In this document: positions 1 through 8,171 of the stretch, piece by piece | Position numbering within the stretch: position 1 is the stretch's first letter | Layout: every line of letters begins with the position of its first letter | Origin: Bacillota bacterium | Lineage (GTDB): Bacteria > Bacillota > Clostridia > Acetivibrionales > DSM-1351 | Assembly: GCA_023390335.1 (NCBI GenBank) | Contig: JAEWCZ010000066.1 | Span: 248,001 to 312,000 of the forward strand | Direction: 5' to 3' | DNA length: 64,000 bases | The notes under the pieces: generated by a model | Told to the model about the DNA's origin: nothing | Seen by the model: only the letters and a program-made list of their open reading frames with translations | Database searches by the model: none | Translations under genes and position numbers: made by a program

Positions 1-2
1 TT

Positions 3-236
3 GGACGAAAAAATCAACCCATAAAAAGAATAAAACCCTATAAGGTAAAGGTTCAGAGTACTCTTGGTGCGGGGGACTCTTTCAAGGCAGGAGCAATATA
101 TGCATTACTAAAAAATATGAGTGACGAACAAATAGTTCAATTTGCTGCAGCAACGGCTGCAACTGTGTGTAGCAGATTTCCACTTGCATTGTATCCGCCA
201 GAATTGGAAACAATAAATAAGTTAATTAATAAATAA
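3..236 (+). CDS. PfkB-family carbohydrate kinase, C-terminal fragment (cut by window edge)
   Basis: Open frame entering from the left edge and stopping at TAA 234-236; 77 residues are visible. The motif GAGDSF at visible residues 22-27 is the PfkB/ribokinase signature in which the Asp acts as catalytic base and the preceding glycines form the anion hole; it is followed by the helix-rich tail normal for these kinases. The family phosphorylates sugars or nucleosides with ATP in the cytoplasm. Substrate cannot be told because the sugar-binding lid and N-terminal half lie outside the window. The frame is assigned from this motif and has no internal stop. Confidence 0.8.
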   Translation, partial: GRKNQPIKRIKPYKVKVQSTLGAGDSFKAGAIYALLKNMSDEQIVQFAAATAATVCSRFPLALYPPELETINKLINK

Positions 237-262
237 CAGTTTTATAAATAATAGCATTGGTA

Positions 263-291
263 TATAATATAAATGCGAATAATTCCCATTT
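263..291 (+). promoter_or_regulatory. -10 element and Zur/Fur-type inverted repeat
   Basis: A TATAAT -10 element (263-268) is followed at once by the inverted repeat AAATGCGAAT-A-ATTCCCATTT (271-291), nine of ten arm positions matching. The AAT-N-ATT centre and 7-1-7 geometry are those of Fur-superfamily operators; Zur boxes are the likeliest type because the next gene encodes a zinc-type binding protein. It would cover the transcription start. No convincing -35 was seen. Confidence 0.5.
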
Positions 292-311
292 AACTTTAGC
301 GGAGGTAATTT

Positions 312-1226
312 TTGTTGAAACAAGGTAAACTCATATGGACGTTGTTAATAACGTTAGCGTTCTCATTTATATTAGCCGGCTGTTCCAACGGGACTGCAAA
401 TACTACAAAAAAAGAAGAAACTATAATTGTCACTTCATTTTATCCAATGTATGTTTTTACTCAAAACATTGTAAAGGATATACCAAGTGTAAAGGTTGAA
501 AACATGACGGAGCCACAGCAAGGCTGTCTTCATGATTACCAGATGGTACCTGCAGATTTGAAAACCCTTGAGAAGGCAGACATTTTTGTAATTAACGGGG
601 CAGGAATGGAGTCTTTTATGGACAAGGTAATAAAACAGAGACCCTCTCTTAAAATAGTAGAAGCGTCAGAGAACATTGAGCTTTTAAAAGATGCAAATGG
701 CGAAGAAAATGCACATGTCTGGGTTGGGATTTCAGGTGCCATACAAGAAGTGAAAAATATTTCTGAAGGACTTGCAAAAGCAGATACCAAAAATGCAGAA
801 GCCTACAGGAAAAATGCTTCTGAATATGTAAAGCAGCTTGAGGCTCAGAAAGTGAAAATGCACAAGGAACTGGATGGGTTCAAAAATAAGAATGTTATCA
901 CCTTCCACGAAGCTTTTCCGTATTTCGCAAAAGAATTCGGACTTAATGTAGTATCTGTGGTAGAGCGTGAACCCGGAACAGAACCAAGTGCCGGAGAGCT
1001 TGCAGGATTAATAGACAACATAAAAAGTTTAAATGTAAAAGTACTGTTTGCAGAACCACAGTATTCTGCAAGATCAGCCGAATCTATAGCAAAACAAACA
1101 GGTGCAAAGGTTTATATGCTTGATCCTGTTGTAACGGGTGAAAAAAATGCACCTGCAGACAGCTATATAAAGACTATGGATGAGAATCTGAAAGTTCTGG
1201 TAAAGGCTTTTAAAGAGAATCAGTAA
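312..1226 (+). CDS. Zinc/manganese ABC transporter substrate-binding lipoprotein (ZnuA/TroA family)
   Basis: Extracellular metal-binding lipoprotein of the cluster A-I (TroA/ZnuA) family, which hands Zn or Mn to an ABC importer. A signal peptide ends in the lipobox LAGC with the lipidated Cys at residue 24. Candidate metal ligands are His74 (LHDYQ), His135 (AHVW) and His199 (FHEAF), plus an acidic residue in the C-terminal lobe, in the family order. The His-rich loop typical of many ZnuA proteins is absent. The start is TTG at 312 (or the next TTG at 315) behind GGAGG at 301-305. No permease or ATPase gene follows; the gene ends at a terminator facing nifJ, so its partner proteins must be encoded elsewhere. 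A Zur-like box upstream suggests repression by zinc. Confidence 0.85.
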   Translation: MLKQGKLIWTLLITLAFSFILAGCSNGTANTTKKEETIIVTSFYPMYVFTQNIVKDIPSVKVENMTEPQQGCLHDYQMVPADLKTLEKADIFVINGAGMESFMDKVIKQRPSLKIVEASENIELLKDANGEENAHVWVGISGAIQEVKNISEGLAKADTKNAEAYRKNASEYVKQLEAQKVKMHKELDGFKNKNVITFHEAFPYFAKEFGLNVVSVVEREPGTEPSAGELAGLIDNIKSLNVKVLFAEPQYSARSAESIAKQTGAKVYMLDPVVTGEKNAPADSYIKTMDENLKVLVKAFKENQ

Positions 1227-1239
1227 TAACTTAAAAAAA

Positions 1240-1284
1240 ATAACACCAACCCTTAATAAAAGAGGGATGGTGCTATTTTTTTAT
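1240..1284. terminator. Bidirectional terminator between the metal-binding protein and nifJ
   Basis: Imperfect stem of ACACCA..CCCT with AGGG.TGGTGCT (about 1242-1274), flanked by an A-run on the left and a T-run on the right, so it can stop both convergent genes. Confidence 0.8.
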
Positions 1285-1290
1285 TTATTT

Positions 1291-4200
1291 TTATTGCTCC
1301 GCCATACGCTTTAAACGCATATATTTTTCTTTAGCATGTTCTTCTGCAAGAGTAAACAGTTCTTCAGCCTCTTCAGGGAACATTTTTGCAAGAGACGAAT
1401 ATCTAACCTGTGACATCAGGAATTCCTTGAAGCTTTCCTTGGGCTCTTTGGAATCCAATATAAACGGATTCTTTCCTTCCTTCTTGAGGTCAGGGTTATA
1501 CCTGAACAGGTGCCAGTATCCTGCTGATACAGCGGCAGCTGAATTTGCTATACTTCTTCCCATGCCATCCTTGATTCCATGGCTTATACATGGAGAATAT
1601 GCAATAATAATTGATGGGCCATTGTATGCTTCTGCTTCAGCAATAGCCTTGAGCATCTGGTTTCTGTCTGCACCTATTCCCACTTGTGCCACATACACAT
1701 TTCCATAAGTCATCATCTGTGCGGCAAGATCCTTTTTAGCCTGTTTCTTACCGGAAGAAGCAAACTTGGCAATAGCAGAGGTTGGAGTAGCTTTGGATGC
1801 CTGACCTCCTGTATTTGAATAAATTTCAGTATCGAATACAAGCATGTTGATGTCGTCTCCTGTAGAGAGAACGTGGTCAACTCCGCCATAACCTATATCG
1901 TAAGCCCAACCGTCTCCTCCTACTACCCATATTGAACGTTTGATAAGATAGTCTTTCTTTTCAATAAGTTCGTTAACCAATTGCATTTGTTTCTGATCAT
2001 TATTTGAATAACTCTGCAAAGCACGTATTAGGTCTTCGCTGGCTCCCTTGGAGTCTGCGCCTTCCTCAACACTTTCAAGCCATTTTGATAACAAAGGTCT
2101 CAGATTTTCATTAATATCAAGCTCTAAAAGCTCAAGGGCAACATCTCTGAGGCGTTCCCTTATCTGCTTGACACCCAAGTACATGCCGTAACCGAATTCA
2201 GCATTGTCTTCAAAAAGGGAATTTGCCCAAGAAGGGCCCTTGCCTTCATGATTTACCGTATAAGAGCTTGTAGGATATGAGGCAGCCCATATGGATGAAC
2301 ATCCAGTAGCATTGGCAATCATCATCCTGTCGCCATAAAGCTGTGTAATAAGTTTGATATATGGTGTTTCACCACAACCCGCACATGCTCCTGAGAATTC
2401 CATTAAAGGCTTTCTGAACTGGCTATCCTTAATGGTCTTATTACCAAAGTTACCACCTTTATATCCGATTTTTTTGATTGCAAAGTCAAAGTTGGGGATT
2501 TCCTGTTCAGTCTGGGTACTAAGCTTTTTCATAACAAGAGCCTTAGGTTTTGCGGGACACACGTCCGCACAATTGCCACAGCCGGTACAGTCCATAGGAC
2601 TTATCTGTATTCTAAACTGGTACTCTTCAAGACCTTTACCAACAGCTTTTTTTGTAACAAAGGTTTCAGGTGCATCCTTTAACTCTTCTTCGGTTGCCAG
2701 AGTAGGCCGGATAACGGCGTGAGGACATACAAGAGAGCAAATATTACACTGTATACAGGTTTCAGGTATCCATTCGGGGACATTAACTGCGATGCCTCTT
2801 TTTTCGTAGGCCGAGGTTCCGTTTGGAAGAGTTCCGTCTTCAATGCCCTTAAACGCGCTGACAGGAAGATCCTCACCCTTCATTGCATTCATTGGCCTCA
2901 TGATTTCACTTATAAATGCCGGCTCTTTAATGTCAGTGTTAGAAGTATCCTGTGCATCCTTCCAACTATCAGGGACATTTATCTTGACTATGGCGTCAAT
3001 ACCCTTGTCAATTGCTTCATGATTAACCTTGACGATGTTTTCACCCTTATTGCCGTAGCTCTTAACAACTGCTTCCTTTAGATATTTTACAGCGTCGTCC
3101 AGAGGAATAATATTGGCAAGCTTAAAGAAAGCAGCTTGCATTATCATGTTTATCCTGTTTCCAAGACCTATGGATTCAGCAATCTTTGTTGCATCAACTG
3201 TATAGAACTGTATATTGTTTCTGGAAATTTGTCGTTTTATTTCAGCGGGAAGATGATCTTCCAGTTCCTTTTCATCCCACAGGCAGTTTAAAACGAAAAT
3301 ACCGCCCTTTTTAATACCTTTCAACAAATCGTACTGATTCACGTAGGATTGATTATGACATGCAATGTAATCGGCCTCATTTATCAGATATGCAGATTTT
3401 ATACGTTCATTTCCGAACCTGAGATGCGACATGGTGACGCCGCCTGATTTCTTTGAGTCATAAGCAAAGTACCCTTGAGCATATTTCTCGGTGTGGTCGC
3501 CGATAATCTTTATTGCCTGTTTGTTTGCACCTACGGTACCATCTGAGCCAAGTCCCCAGAATTTACATCTAATAGTTGAGTTGGGTTCTGCATTAATTTT
3601 TTCATTTGCTGCTAACGATGTGTGTGTAACGTCATCATCAATACCAATAGTGAATTGGTTTTTAGGATTCTGTTGTTCCAGATTATCATATACTGCCTTG
3701 ATATCTGAAGGAGTAGTATCCTTTGAAGCAAGACCAAATCTTCCTCCTACGATAATAGGAGCATTGGGAACATCATAAAATGCTGCTTTAACATCAAGAT
3801 ATAAAGGTTCTCCTACAGAACCCGGTTCTTTTGTCCTATCTAGAACAGCTATTTTTTTAACTGTTTTAGGAATTGCATTCATTAGGTGTTGTACAGAAAA
3901 TGGTCTGTAAAGGTGAACCTTTACTAAGCCGTATTTTTTACCCTGACTGTTCATGTAATCAATTGTCTCTTCAACAACATCTGTAATTGAACCCATTGCA
4001 ACAATTATATTTTCAGCATCAGGTGCTCCATAATAATCAAAAAGGCCGTGTTTGCGACCTGTGAGAGCTCCCACCTTATTCATGTAATCTTCAACAATAC
4101 CAACAATATCGTTATAAAAAGGATTAGATGCTTCACGTCCCTGAAAATAAACATCAGGATTTTGAGCTGTACCTCTTGTAACAGGATGGTTAGGGGACAA

Positions 4201-4821
4201 AGCTCTGTTTCTGAATTCATTGACTGCCTGATAGTCTACCAGACTAGCCAGATCCTCGTATTCAAGGGCTTCTACCTTCTGTACTTCGTGAGATGTTCTG
4301 AAGCCGTCAAAGAAATGGAGGAAAGGAAGTCTTCCTTTAATTGCAGCCAAATGGGCTACAGGTGCCAGGTCCATTATTTCCTGAACTGAACCAGAAGCCA
4401 GCATTACTACTCCGGTTTGTCTTGCTGCCATTACATCCTGGTGATCTCCGAAAATCGAAAGGGCATGGGTTGCAATAGCTCTTGCACTGACATGGAAAAC
4501 AGCAGGCAGCAGCTCTCCCGCAACCTTGTACATATTCGGAATCATCAATAACAAACCTTGGGAAGCTGTAAACGTAGTAGTAAGGGCGCCTGCCTGAAGA
4601 GAACCATGAAGAGCACCTGCAGCGCCTGCTTCTGACTGCATTTCAACAACTCTGACTTTCTGTCCGAAAATATTCTTTTTACCTTTGGCAGACCATTCGT
4701 CAACTGACTCTGCCATGTTTGATGATGGTGTTATAGGATAGATTGCAGCAACATCAGTAAAGGCATAGGAGATATATGCAGCTGCAGTATTACCGTCGAC
4801 CGTCATTTTAATTTTTGACAT
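1291..4821 (-). CDS. nifJ: Pyruvate:ferredoxin (flavodoxin) oxidoreductase
   Basis: Homodimeric cytoplasmic enzyme that oxidises pyruvate with CoA to acetyl-CoA and CO2 and reduces ferredoxin; central to fermentation in anaerobes. The 1176-residue length is that of full single-chain PFORs. Seen in order: N-terminal pyrimidine-binding domain of the TPP site, transketolase-like middle domains, two 4Fe-4S motifs (CIQCNIC..CP near residue 690 and CTGCGNC..CP near 750), the proximal-cluster CAGCGE motif near 810, and the TPP/Mg motif GDGWAYDIGYGG near 970. The start lies behind a GGGGG ribosome site and only 17 bases after the DUF3787 gene, so the two are probably co-transcribed. It ends at the shared terminator with the convergent lipoprotein gene. 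Confidence 0.97.
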   Translation of the reverse strand: MSKIKMTVDGNTAAAYISYAFTDVAAIYPITPSSNMAESVDEWSAKGKKNIFGQKVRVVEMQSEAGAAGALHGSLQAGALTTTFTASQGLLLMIPNMYKVAGELLPAVFHVSARAIATHALSIFGDHQDVMAARQTGVVMLASGSVQEIMDLAPVAHLAAIKGRLPFLHFFDGFRTSHEVQKVEALEYEDLASLVDYQAVNEFRNRALSPNHPVTRGTAQNPDVYFQGREASNPFYNDIVGIVEDYMNKVGALTGRKHGLFDYYGAPDAENIIVAMGSITDVVEETIDYMNSQGKKYGLVKVHLYRPFSVQHLMNAIPKTVKKIAVLDRTKEPGSVGEPLYLDVKAAFYDVPNAPIIVGGRFGLASKDTTPSDIKAVYDNLEQQNPKNQFTIGIDDDVTHTSLAANEKINAEPNSTIRCKFWGLGSDGTVGANKQAIKIIGDHTEKYAQGYFAYDSKKSGGVTMSHLRFGNERIKSAYLINEADYIACHNQSYVNQYDLLKGIKKGGIFVLNCLWDEKELEDHLPAEIKRQISRNNIQFYTVDATKIAESIGLGNRINMIMQAAFFKLANIIPLDDAVKYLKEAVVKSYGNKGENIVKVNHEAIDKGIDAIVKINVPDSWKDAQDTSNTDIKEPAFISEIMRPMNAMKGEDLPVSAFKGIEDGTLPNGTSAYEKRGIAVNVPEWIPETCIQCNICSLVCPHAVIRPTLATEEELKDAPETFVTKKAVGKGLEEYQFRIQISPMDCTGCGNCADVCPAKPKALVMKKLSTQTEQEIPNFDFAIKKIGYKGGNFGNKTIKDSQFRKPLMEFSGACAGCGETPYIKLITQLYGDRMMIANATGCSSIWAASYPTSSYTVNHEGKGPSWANSLFEDNAEFGYGMYLGVKQIRERLRDVALELLELDINENLRPLLSKWLESVEEGADSKGASEDLIRALQSYSNNDQKQMQLVNELIEKKDYLIKRSIWVVGGDGWAYDIGYGGVDHVLSTGDDINMLVFDTEIYSNTGGQASKATPTSAIAKFASSGKKQAKKDLAAQMMTYGNVYVAQVGIGADRNQMLKAIAEAEAYNGPSIIIAYSPCISHGIKDGMGRSIANSAAAVSAGYWHLFRYNPDLKKEGKNPFILDSKEPKESFKEFLMSQVRYSSLAKMFPEEAEELFTLAEEHAKEKYMRLKRMAEQ

Positions 4822-4838
4822 TGAAAAACACCCCCGTT

Positions 4839-5030
4839 TTAAAGTTTACTTCCATTATCTACCCATTCTTTAGCCTCTGAAACACCTTCCATTTTAGGAA
4901 TTACTACATTTGTGTGCTTTTGCTTTGTAGCCTCATTTGTCCAAGCGGCTGTTCCCTCATTGTCTGTTGGCCTGTAAGCAGTCTGACGTCTGTTATCCCG
5001 TCCGTCAAGCTGTGCATCTTTTTTATTCAT
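4839..5030 (-). CDS. DUF3787 / CDIF630_02480-family small protein
   Basis: A 63-residue polar protein with no membrane segment or signal. The central TAAWTN stretch and the C-terminal AKEWVDNGSK motif match the DUF3787 family, members of which have been annotated as spore surface proteins in Clostridia. The ATG at 5030 is chosen because GGAGGT (5035-5040) stands five bases before it; a longer in-frame TTG start would sit inside that ribosome site. It lies directly upstream of nifJ in the same direction. The meaning of that pairing is not known; no sporulation promoter could be made out with certainty. Confidence 0.7.
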   Translation of the reverse strand: MNKKDAQLDGRDNRRQTAYRPTDNEGTAAWTNEATKQKHTNVVIPKMEGVSEAKEWVDNGSKL

Positions 5031-5174
5031 AACTACCTCCAAGTAATATAATTATTATTAATAAATGAGAAATATTAACCCTATACAAAAATATAAGATA
5101 TAAAAAATTATTTGCTTTATTAAGTTTTTTATTCTGTAATTTGACATGGAAATGTATTTAGAAATGAGATAATA

Positions 5175-5216
5175 CAAAAAGGTCCGGCGAAGAAGGTTAT
5201 AATTTCTTTACCGGAC
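5175..5216 (-). terminator. Terminator of the beta-helix-like gene
   Basis: Read on the minus strand, a stem of GTCCGG with CCGGAC (5182-5187 and 5211-5216), extended by mostly paired AAGAA/TTCTT, is followed by CCTTTTTG. It lies about 40 bases after the stop at 5259. Confidence 0.75.
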
Positions 5217-5258
5217 TATATTATTACCAGGTATTTAGTTACTAATCAAATCATAATT

Positions 5259-6107
5259 TTAAGCCAATGAAAAAGAAGATGTAATAGCACTTTGTGCAAA
5301 AAACGAATTAACAATTTCATACTGCTTTTTAACTATGACAGTGTTTTCAGTAGCATCATATTTTTTAGCTACACCAGTATGTAGCAACGCACCCTTTTTT
5401 ATGTAGCTTGATTCTCCAATGTAAAATGAATGCTTAGATTTACCCCAATTATTAAAAGCCATAATTCCACCTTGTACTGTGCCATTATTTATTATTATAT
5501 TTGCTGCATCAAGATATGATATTCCGTACCAACTGCCTTTCAACGTTCCGCCGTTCATTATTACAAAAGGCGCGGGAGTATTACTCCAATTGTATAATGC
5601 ACTATAGCCTTTTATTGTTCCACCTTCAAGTTTAAGAACACCGGATCTATTAAAATAGATGCCCATACCTTTTGGATATAAATTTTCAATTACGCCAGTT
5701 TCCTTTTCACTGGAATCTTTTACAGTTAATGCGCCTTCAAGATATATTGTACCATCACAATTTGTGCTTGTGATTTTATGTCCTGCCAAATCTAGGATAA
5801 TGTTAGTATTAATACCGAGAGTCAGCGTTGAACTACCAAGGTTCACATCTGTGAGCAATGTGAGAGTTGTTTCTTTAGGACTATCTATGGAGTCAAGTGC
5901 CTTTTCCAGTGTAGGAAACTCTTTATTGCCTACTTTTGCCTGATTACGTGTTGCACGTATGTTTACTAAATAATCTGGCAAAATGGTGACAACCTTAAAA
6001 TTTACAATAGGTCTTAACCGTAGTTTCTTAATTTTATCCAATTTGCCTCGCCTCTTTGTTTGAAATTTTGCTGTAAACACCATTATTAATCTTTCAGTAT
6101 AAAACAT
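5259..6107 (-). CDS. Predicted right-handed beta-helix (pectin-lyase-like) repeat protein, function unknown
   Basis: The last 200 residues are made of short Gly/Asn-rich strands such as GTIYLEGALTVKD, VLKLEGGTIKGY and FVIMNGGTLKGSW, the pattern of a parallel beta-helix as in pectin-lyase-fold and adhesin passenger domains. A region around residues 45-75 (VNIRATRNQAKVG.. followed by EFPTLEKALDSI) resembles the 'set up the helix' lead-in seen in surface beta-helix proteins. No signal peptide or anchor is visible. The start is uncertain: the first ATG at 6107 and the ATG eight codons later have weak ribosome sites, and a TTG about 20 codons in has GAGG in front. No catalytic residues could be assigned. 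It may be a piece of a larger former surface protein. Confidence 0.6.
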   Translation of the reverse strand: MFYTERLIMVFTAKFQTKRRGKLDKIKKLRLRPIVNFKVVTILPDYLVNIRATRNQAKVGNKEFPTLEKALDSIDSPKETTLTLLTDVNLGSSTLTLGINTNIILDLAGHKITSTNCDGTIYLEGALTVKDSSEKETGVIENLYPKGMGIYFNRSGVLKLEGGTIKGYSALYNWSNTPAPFVIMNGGTLKGSWYGISYLDAANIIINNGTVQGGIMAFNNWGKSKHSFYIGESSYIKKGALLHTGVAKKYDATENTVIVKKQYEIVNSFFAQSAITSSFSLA

Positions 6108-6254
6108 TTAAATTTACTAAAAGAAAGCTTTTAAAAGGTAAATATATGCATATTGATAATTATTGATTAGTGTTATCTATAATATTCCTCCATACCTGTT
6201 TTTTCTTTATCAAGGCTAATAATATCAGTATTTCTGATAAAAGTGAAGCGGTAT

Positions 6255-6315
6255 GTGCAATTCGACGGCAAAAAGTGCAATACGATTGAAAAAAACAAAT
6301 CTTTCGTGTTATAAT
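6255..6315 (+). promoter_or_regulatory. LytTR-type direct-repeat site and promoter
   Basis: Two direct repeats GTGCAATTCGA (6255-6265) and GTGCAATACGA (6275-6285) start exactly 20 bases apart, the spacing on one face of the helix usual for LytTR-domain binding sites. They sit just upstream of TTGAAA (6286-6291), an 18-base spacer and TATAAT (6310-6315). The downstream gene codes for a LytTR response regulator, so positive autoregulation is inferred. Confidence 0.6.
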
Positions 6316-6365
6316 TTTAAAAGGAAACTTATACCATCTATTTTAGGCATCTTAGGAAGGTTACT

Positions 6366-7106
6366 ATGAAAATAGCTATTTGTGACGATTTAAGATTTGA
6401 TCGTACATTGCTGTGCGAGTACATAATGCAATATGCAAAAAATACCTTTATAAATATAGAGGTTGTAGAGTTTGATAGTGGTGAACAAATGTTATCGTCT
6501 TTTTCAGAGGAAAAATATAAAATAGTATTTCTTGATATATATATGAAAGGTATTGACGGAGTTGAAGTTGCAGAGAGAATAAGGGAAACTGATGAAGACT
6601 GCAAAATCATTTTTACAACCTCTAGTATGGATCACAAAGGGGAAGGATTCGAAGTTGCTGCAACACATTATCTGATTAAGCCTATTACCTATAAACGTGT
6701 TGAGCAGGCCCTAAACCGCTGTAAGAAAGTTTTAGCCTTTGACGCACAATACGTAGAACTTCCCTTTGGGAAAGAGTCTGTAAAAATCAATCTCAAGGAC
6801 ATTTTATATGTTGAAGCTATCCGAAATGGTGTTGTTATAACAACGGAACAAGAAAAATATAAAATACATATGCCTATCGCAAAAATTTGCGATGCTATAA
6901 GGGATAAAAGATTTTTAAGATCCCATCGCGGGTTTATTGTAAATATGCAGCATATAATTGCAACCAAAGACAATGAGTTTGTGCTTAAAAACGGCACTAC
7001 TGTACCAATACGACAGTCAGGTAGGAAAGAGATTAAAAGTGCCTATGCCCATTACGTTATCGAAATCCACAAGGAAATTCAAGCTTTCAATGCTATACCT
7101 AATTAA
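6366..7106 (+). CDS. LytTR-family response regulator (AgrA/LytR type)
   Basis: Two-domain transcription factor. Residues 1-120 form a receiver domain with acidic pair near residue 7 (CDD), phospho-acceptor Asp57 in VFLDIYM, Thr near 85 and Lys in IKPIT. Residues about 130-235 form a LytTR DNA-binding domain with the conserved FLRSHRGFIVN segment. A ribosome site AGGAAGG precedes the ATG. There is no sensor kinase next to it, unlike agr or lyt loci, so the partner must be elsewhere. The direct repeats just upstream of its promoter are probably its own binding site. In this family the usual targets are secreted peptides, bacteriocins or surface proteins; the divergent beta-helix gene is a possible target, by position only. 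Confidence 0.88.
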   Translation: MKIAICDDLRFDRTLLCEYIMQYAKNTFINIEVVEFDSGEQMLSSFSEEKYKIVFLDIYMKGIDGVEVAERIRETDEDCKIIFTTSSMDHKGEGFEVAATHYLIKPITYKRVEQALNRCKKVLAFDAQYVELPFGKESVKINLKDILYVEAIRNGVVITTEQEKYKIHMPIAKICDAIRDKRFLRSHRGFIVNMQHIIATKDNEFVLKNGTTVPIRQSGRKEIKSAYAHYVIEIHKEIQAFNAIPN

Positions 7107-7292
7107 TCATTCTGTTTAAATTTTTATAATTGCAAACCTAAAATCTCCAATGCTTATTTTATGCACTTACTTACAAAATATATTAACATAAAATTGTTAT
7201 TTAACGTGTATTGTTGGTACTAGGAAACATTTTCAAGTATATTACATACCATGTAACAAGGGATTTATGTTAATGATAGAGGAGGTATAATT

Positions 7293-8009
7293 GTGCATAA
7301 TTACGGAAATTGGCCATATGTCAGCAATAATATGATGGTTCCGGGTCCTTCAAATAAAAATACGGGTTCAGGGATGCCTAACCCTTGGTTTATGCAGCCC
7401 AATATTAGCCCGGATTTACAGCCGGGGTATACACCACATATAAACCATGAGGATGCCATGCAGCCAGGTATGGGTCAGGGTATGATGCAACCCGGCATGA
7501 TGCAACAGGGGATGAGTCCCGATATGATGCAGCAGGGCATGATGCAACAGGGTATGAGTCCCGATATGATGCAAGATGAAAAAATGGATACGGATATGTC
7601 TGAGGCACTTGAATTGATTAAAGAGGCAATAAAAGGTGAGATACACGACAGATTATTTTATCAGTATCTTTTAGATAATGCCCCGGCACTGCTGGACAAG
7701 GAAATTATCGAAGAGATAAGGGATAATGAAATAAAACATGCAAAAATGTTCAGACAGCTATATTTCGAACTTACAGGACAAACAGTAAAACCTGATGAAA
7801 ATGTTAGCTTTGAAAAACCAAGCACATATTGCGACGGACTTAGAGGAGCACTTATGGGTGAAACTAGTGCAGTAAAAAAATACCGCAGAATTTTAGCGGC
7901 AATGACAAACAGGAAGTTTATAAACATGATGGTGGAGATAATTACGGATGAACTAAGGCATGCTTCTTTATACAACCTTCTAATTCACAATAATGACTGT
8001 AAATATTAA
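7293..8009 (+). CDS. Ferritin-like (rubrerythrin-type) protein with Met-rich N-terminal region
   Basis: Residues 1-100 are low-complexity, rich in Met, Gln, Pro and Gly, and include a 14-residue unit beginning MMQQGMSPDM that occurs twice (42-bp repeats). Residues about 105-235 form a four-helix ferritin-like domain with diiron-type ligands in order: Glu in KGEIHDR, ExxH in NEIKHAKMF, Glu in MGETSAVKKY and ExxH in DELRHASLY. The GTG start has an excellent GAGGAGGT site. Similar ferritin-like domains occur in rubrerythrins and spore-coat catalase-like proteins, so a role in oxygen, peroxide or metal handling is likely. Met-rich segments can bind Cu(I) or Ag(I), but that is inference. No signal peptide. 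The gene stands alone with a hairpin after it. Confidence 0.78.
   Translation: MHNYGNWPYVSNNMMVPGPSNKNTGSGMPNPWFMQPNISPDLQPGYTPHINHEDAMQPGMGQGMMQPGMMQQGMSPDMMQQGMMQQGMSPDMMQDEKMDTDMSEALELIKEAIKGEIHDRLFYQYLLDNAPALLDKEIIEEIRDNEIKHAKMFRQLYFELTGQTVKPDENVSFEKPSTYCDGLRGALMGETSAVKKYRRILAAMTNRKFINMMVEIITDELRHASLYNLLIHNNDCKY
7497..7580 (+). repeat. Two tandem 42-bp coding repeats
   Basis: Units 7497-7538 and 7539-7580 are nearly identical and encode the Met/Gln-rich 14-residue unit in the ferritin-like protein. Copy number may vary between strains. Confidence 0.85.
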
Positions 8010-8026
8010 TATTCACGAAAGAATTG

Positions 8027-8057
8027 AACCGGATAGCTTTAAATCGGCTGTCCGGTT
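8027..8057 (+). terminator. Probable terminator after the ferritin-like gene
   Basis: Stem AACCGGATAGC with GGCTGTCCGGTT (wobble pairs allowed) followed by a weak AAATTTTA tail. It could also be a structured RNA of other use because the T-tract is poor. Confidence 0.55.
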
Positions 8058-8171
8058 AAATTTTACCCCAAAATAAAGAAAATTAAAAAAATTTAGTATA
8101 TATAAACAGACATTTGGGTTAAATTTAAGTATATAATGGGGTAAACATAAAAACTAATGAAAGAGGTAAAG

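Noticed and set aside
2354..2722. Plus-strand frame of 122 codons
   Set aside because: Shadow of nifJ; composition follows the antisense of its Fe-S domain.
7405..7608. Two overlapping minus-strand frames rich in His, Ser and Tyr
   Set aside because: They come from the antisense of the ATG-rich repeats in the ferritin-like gene.
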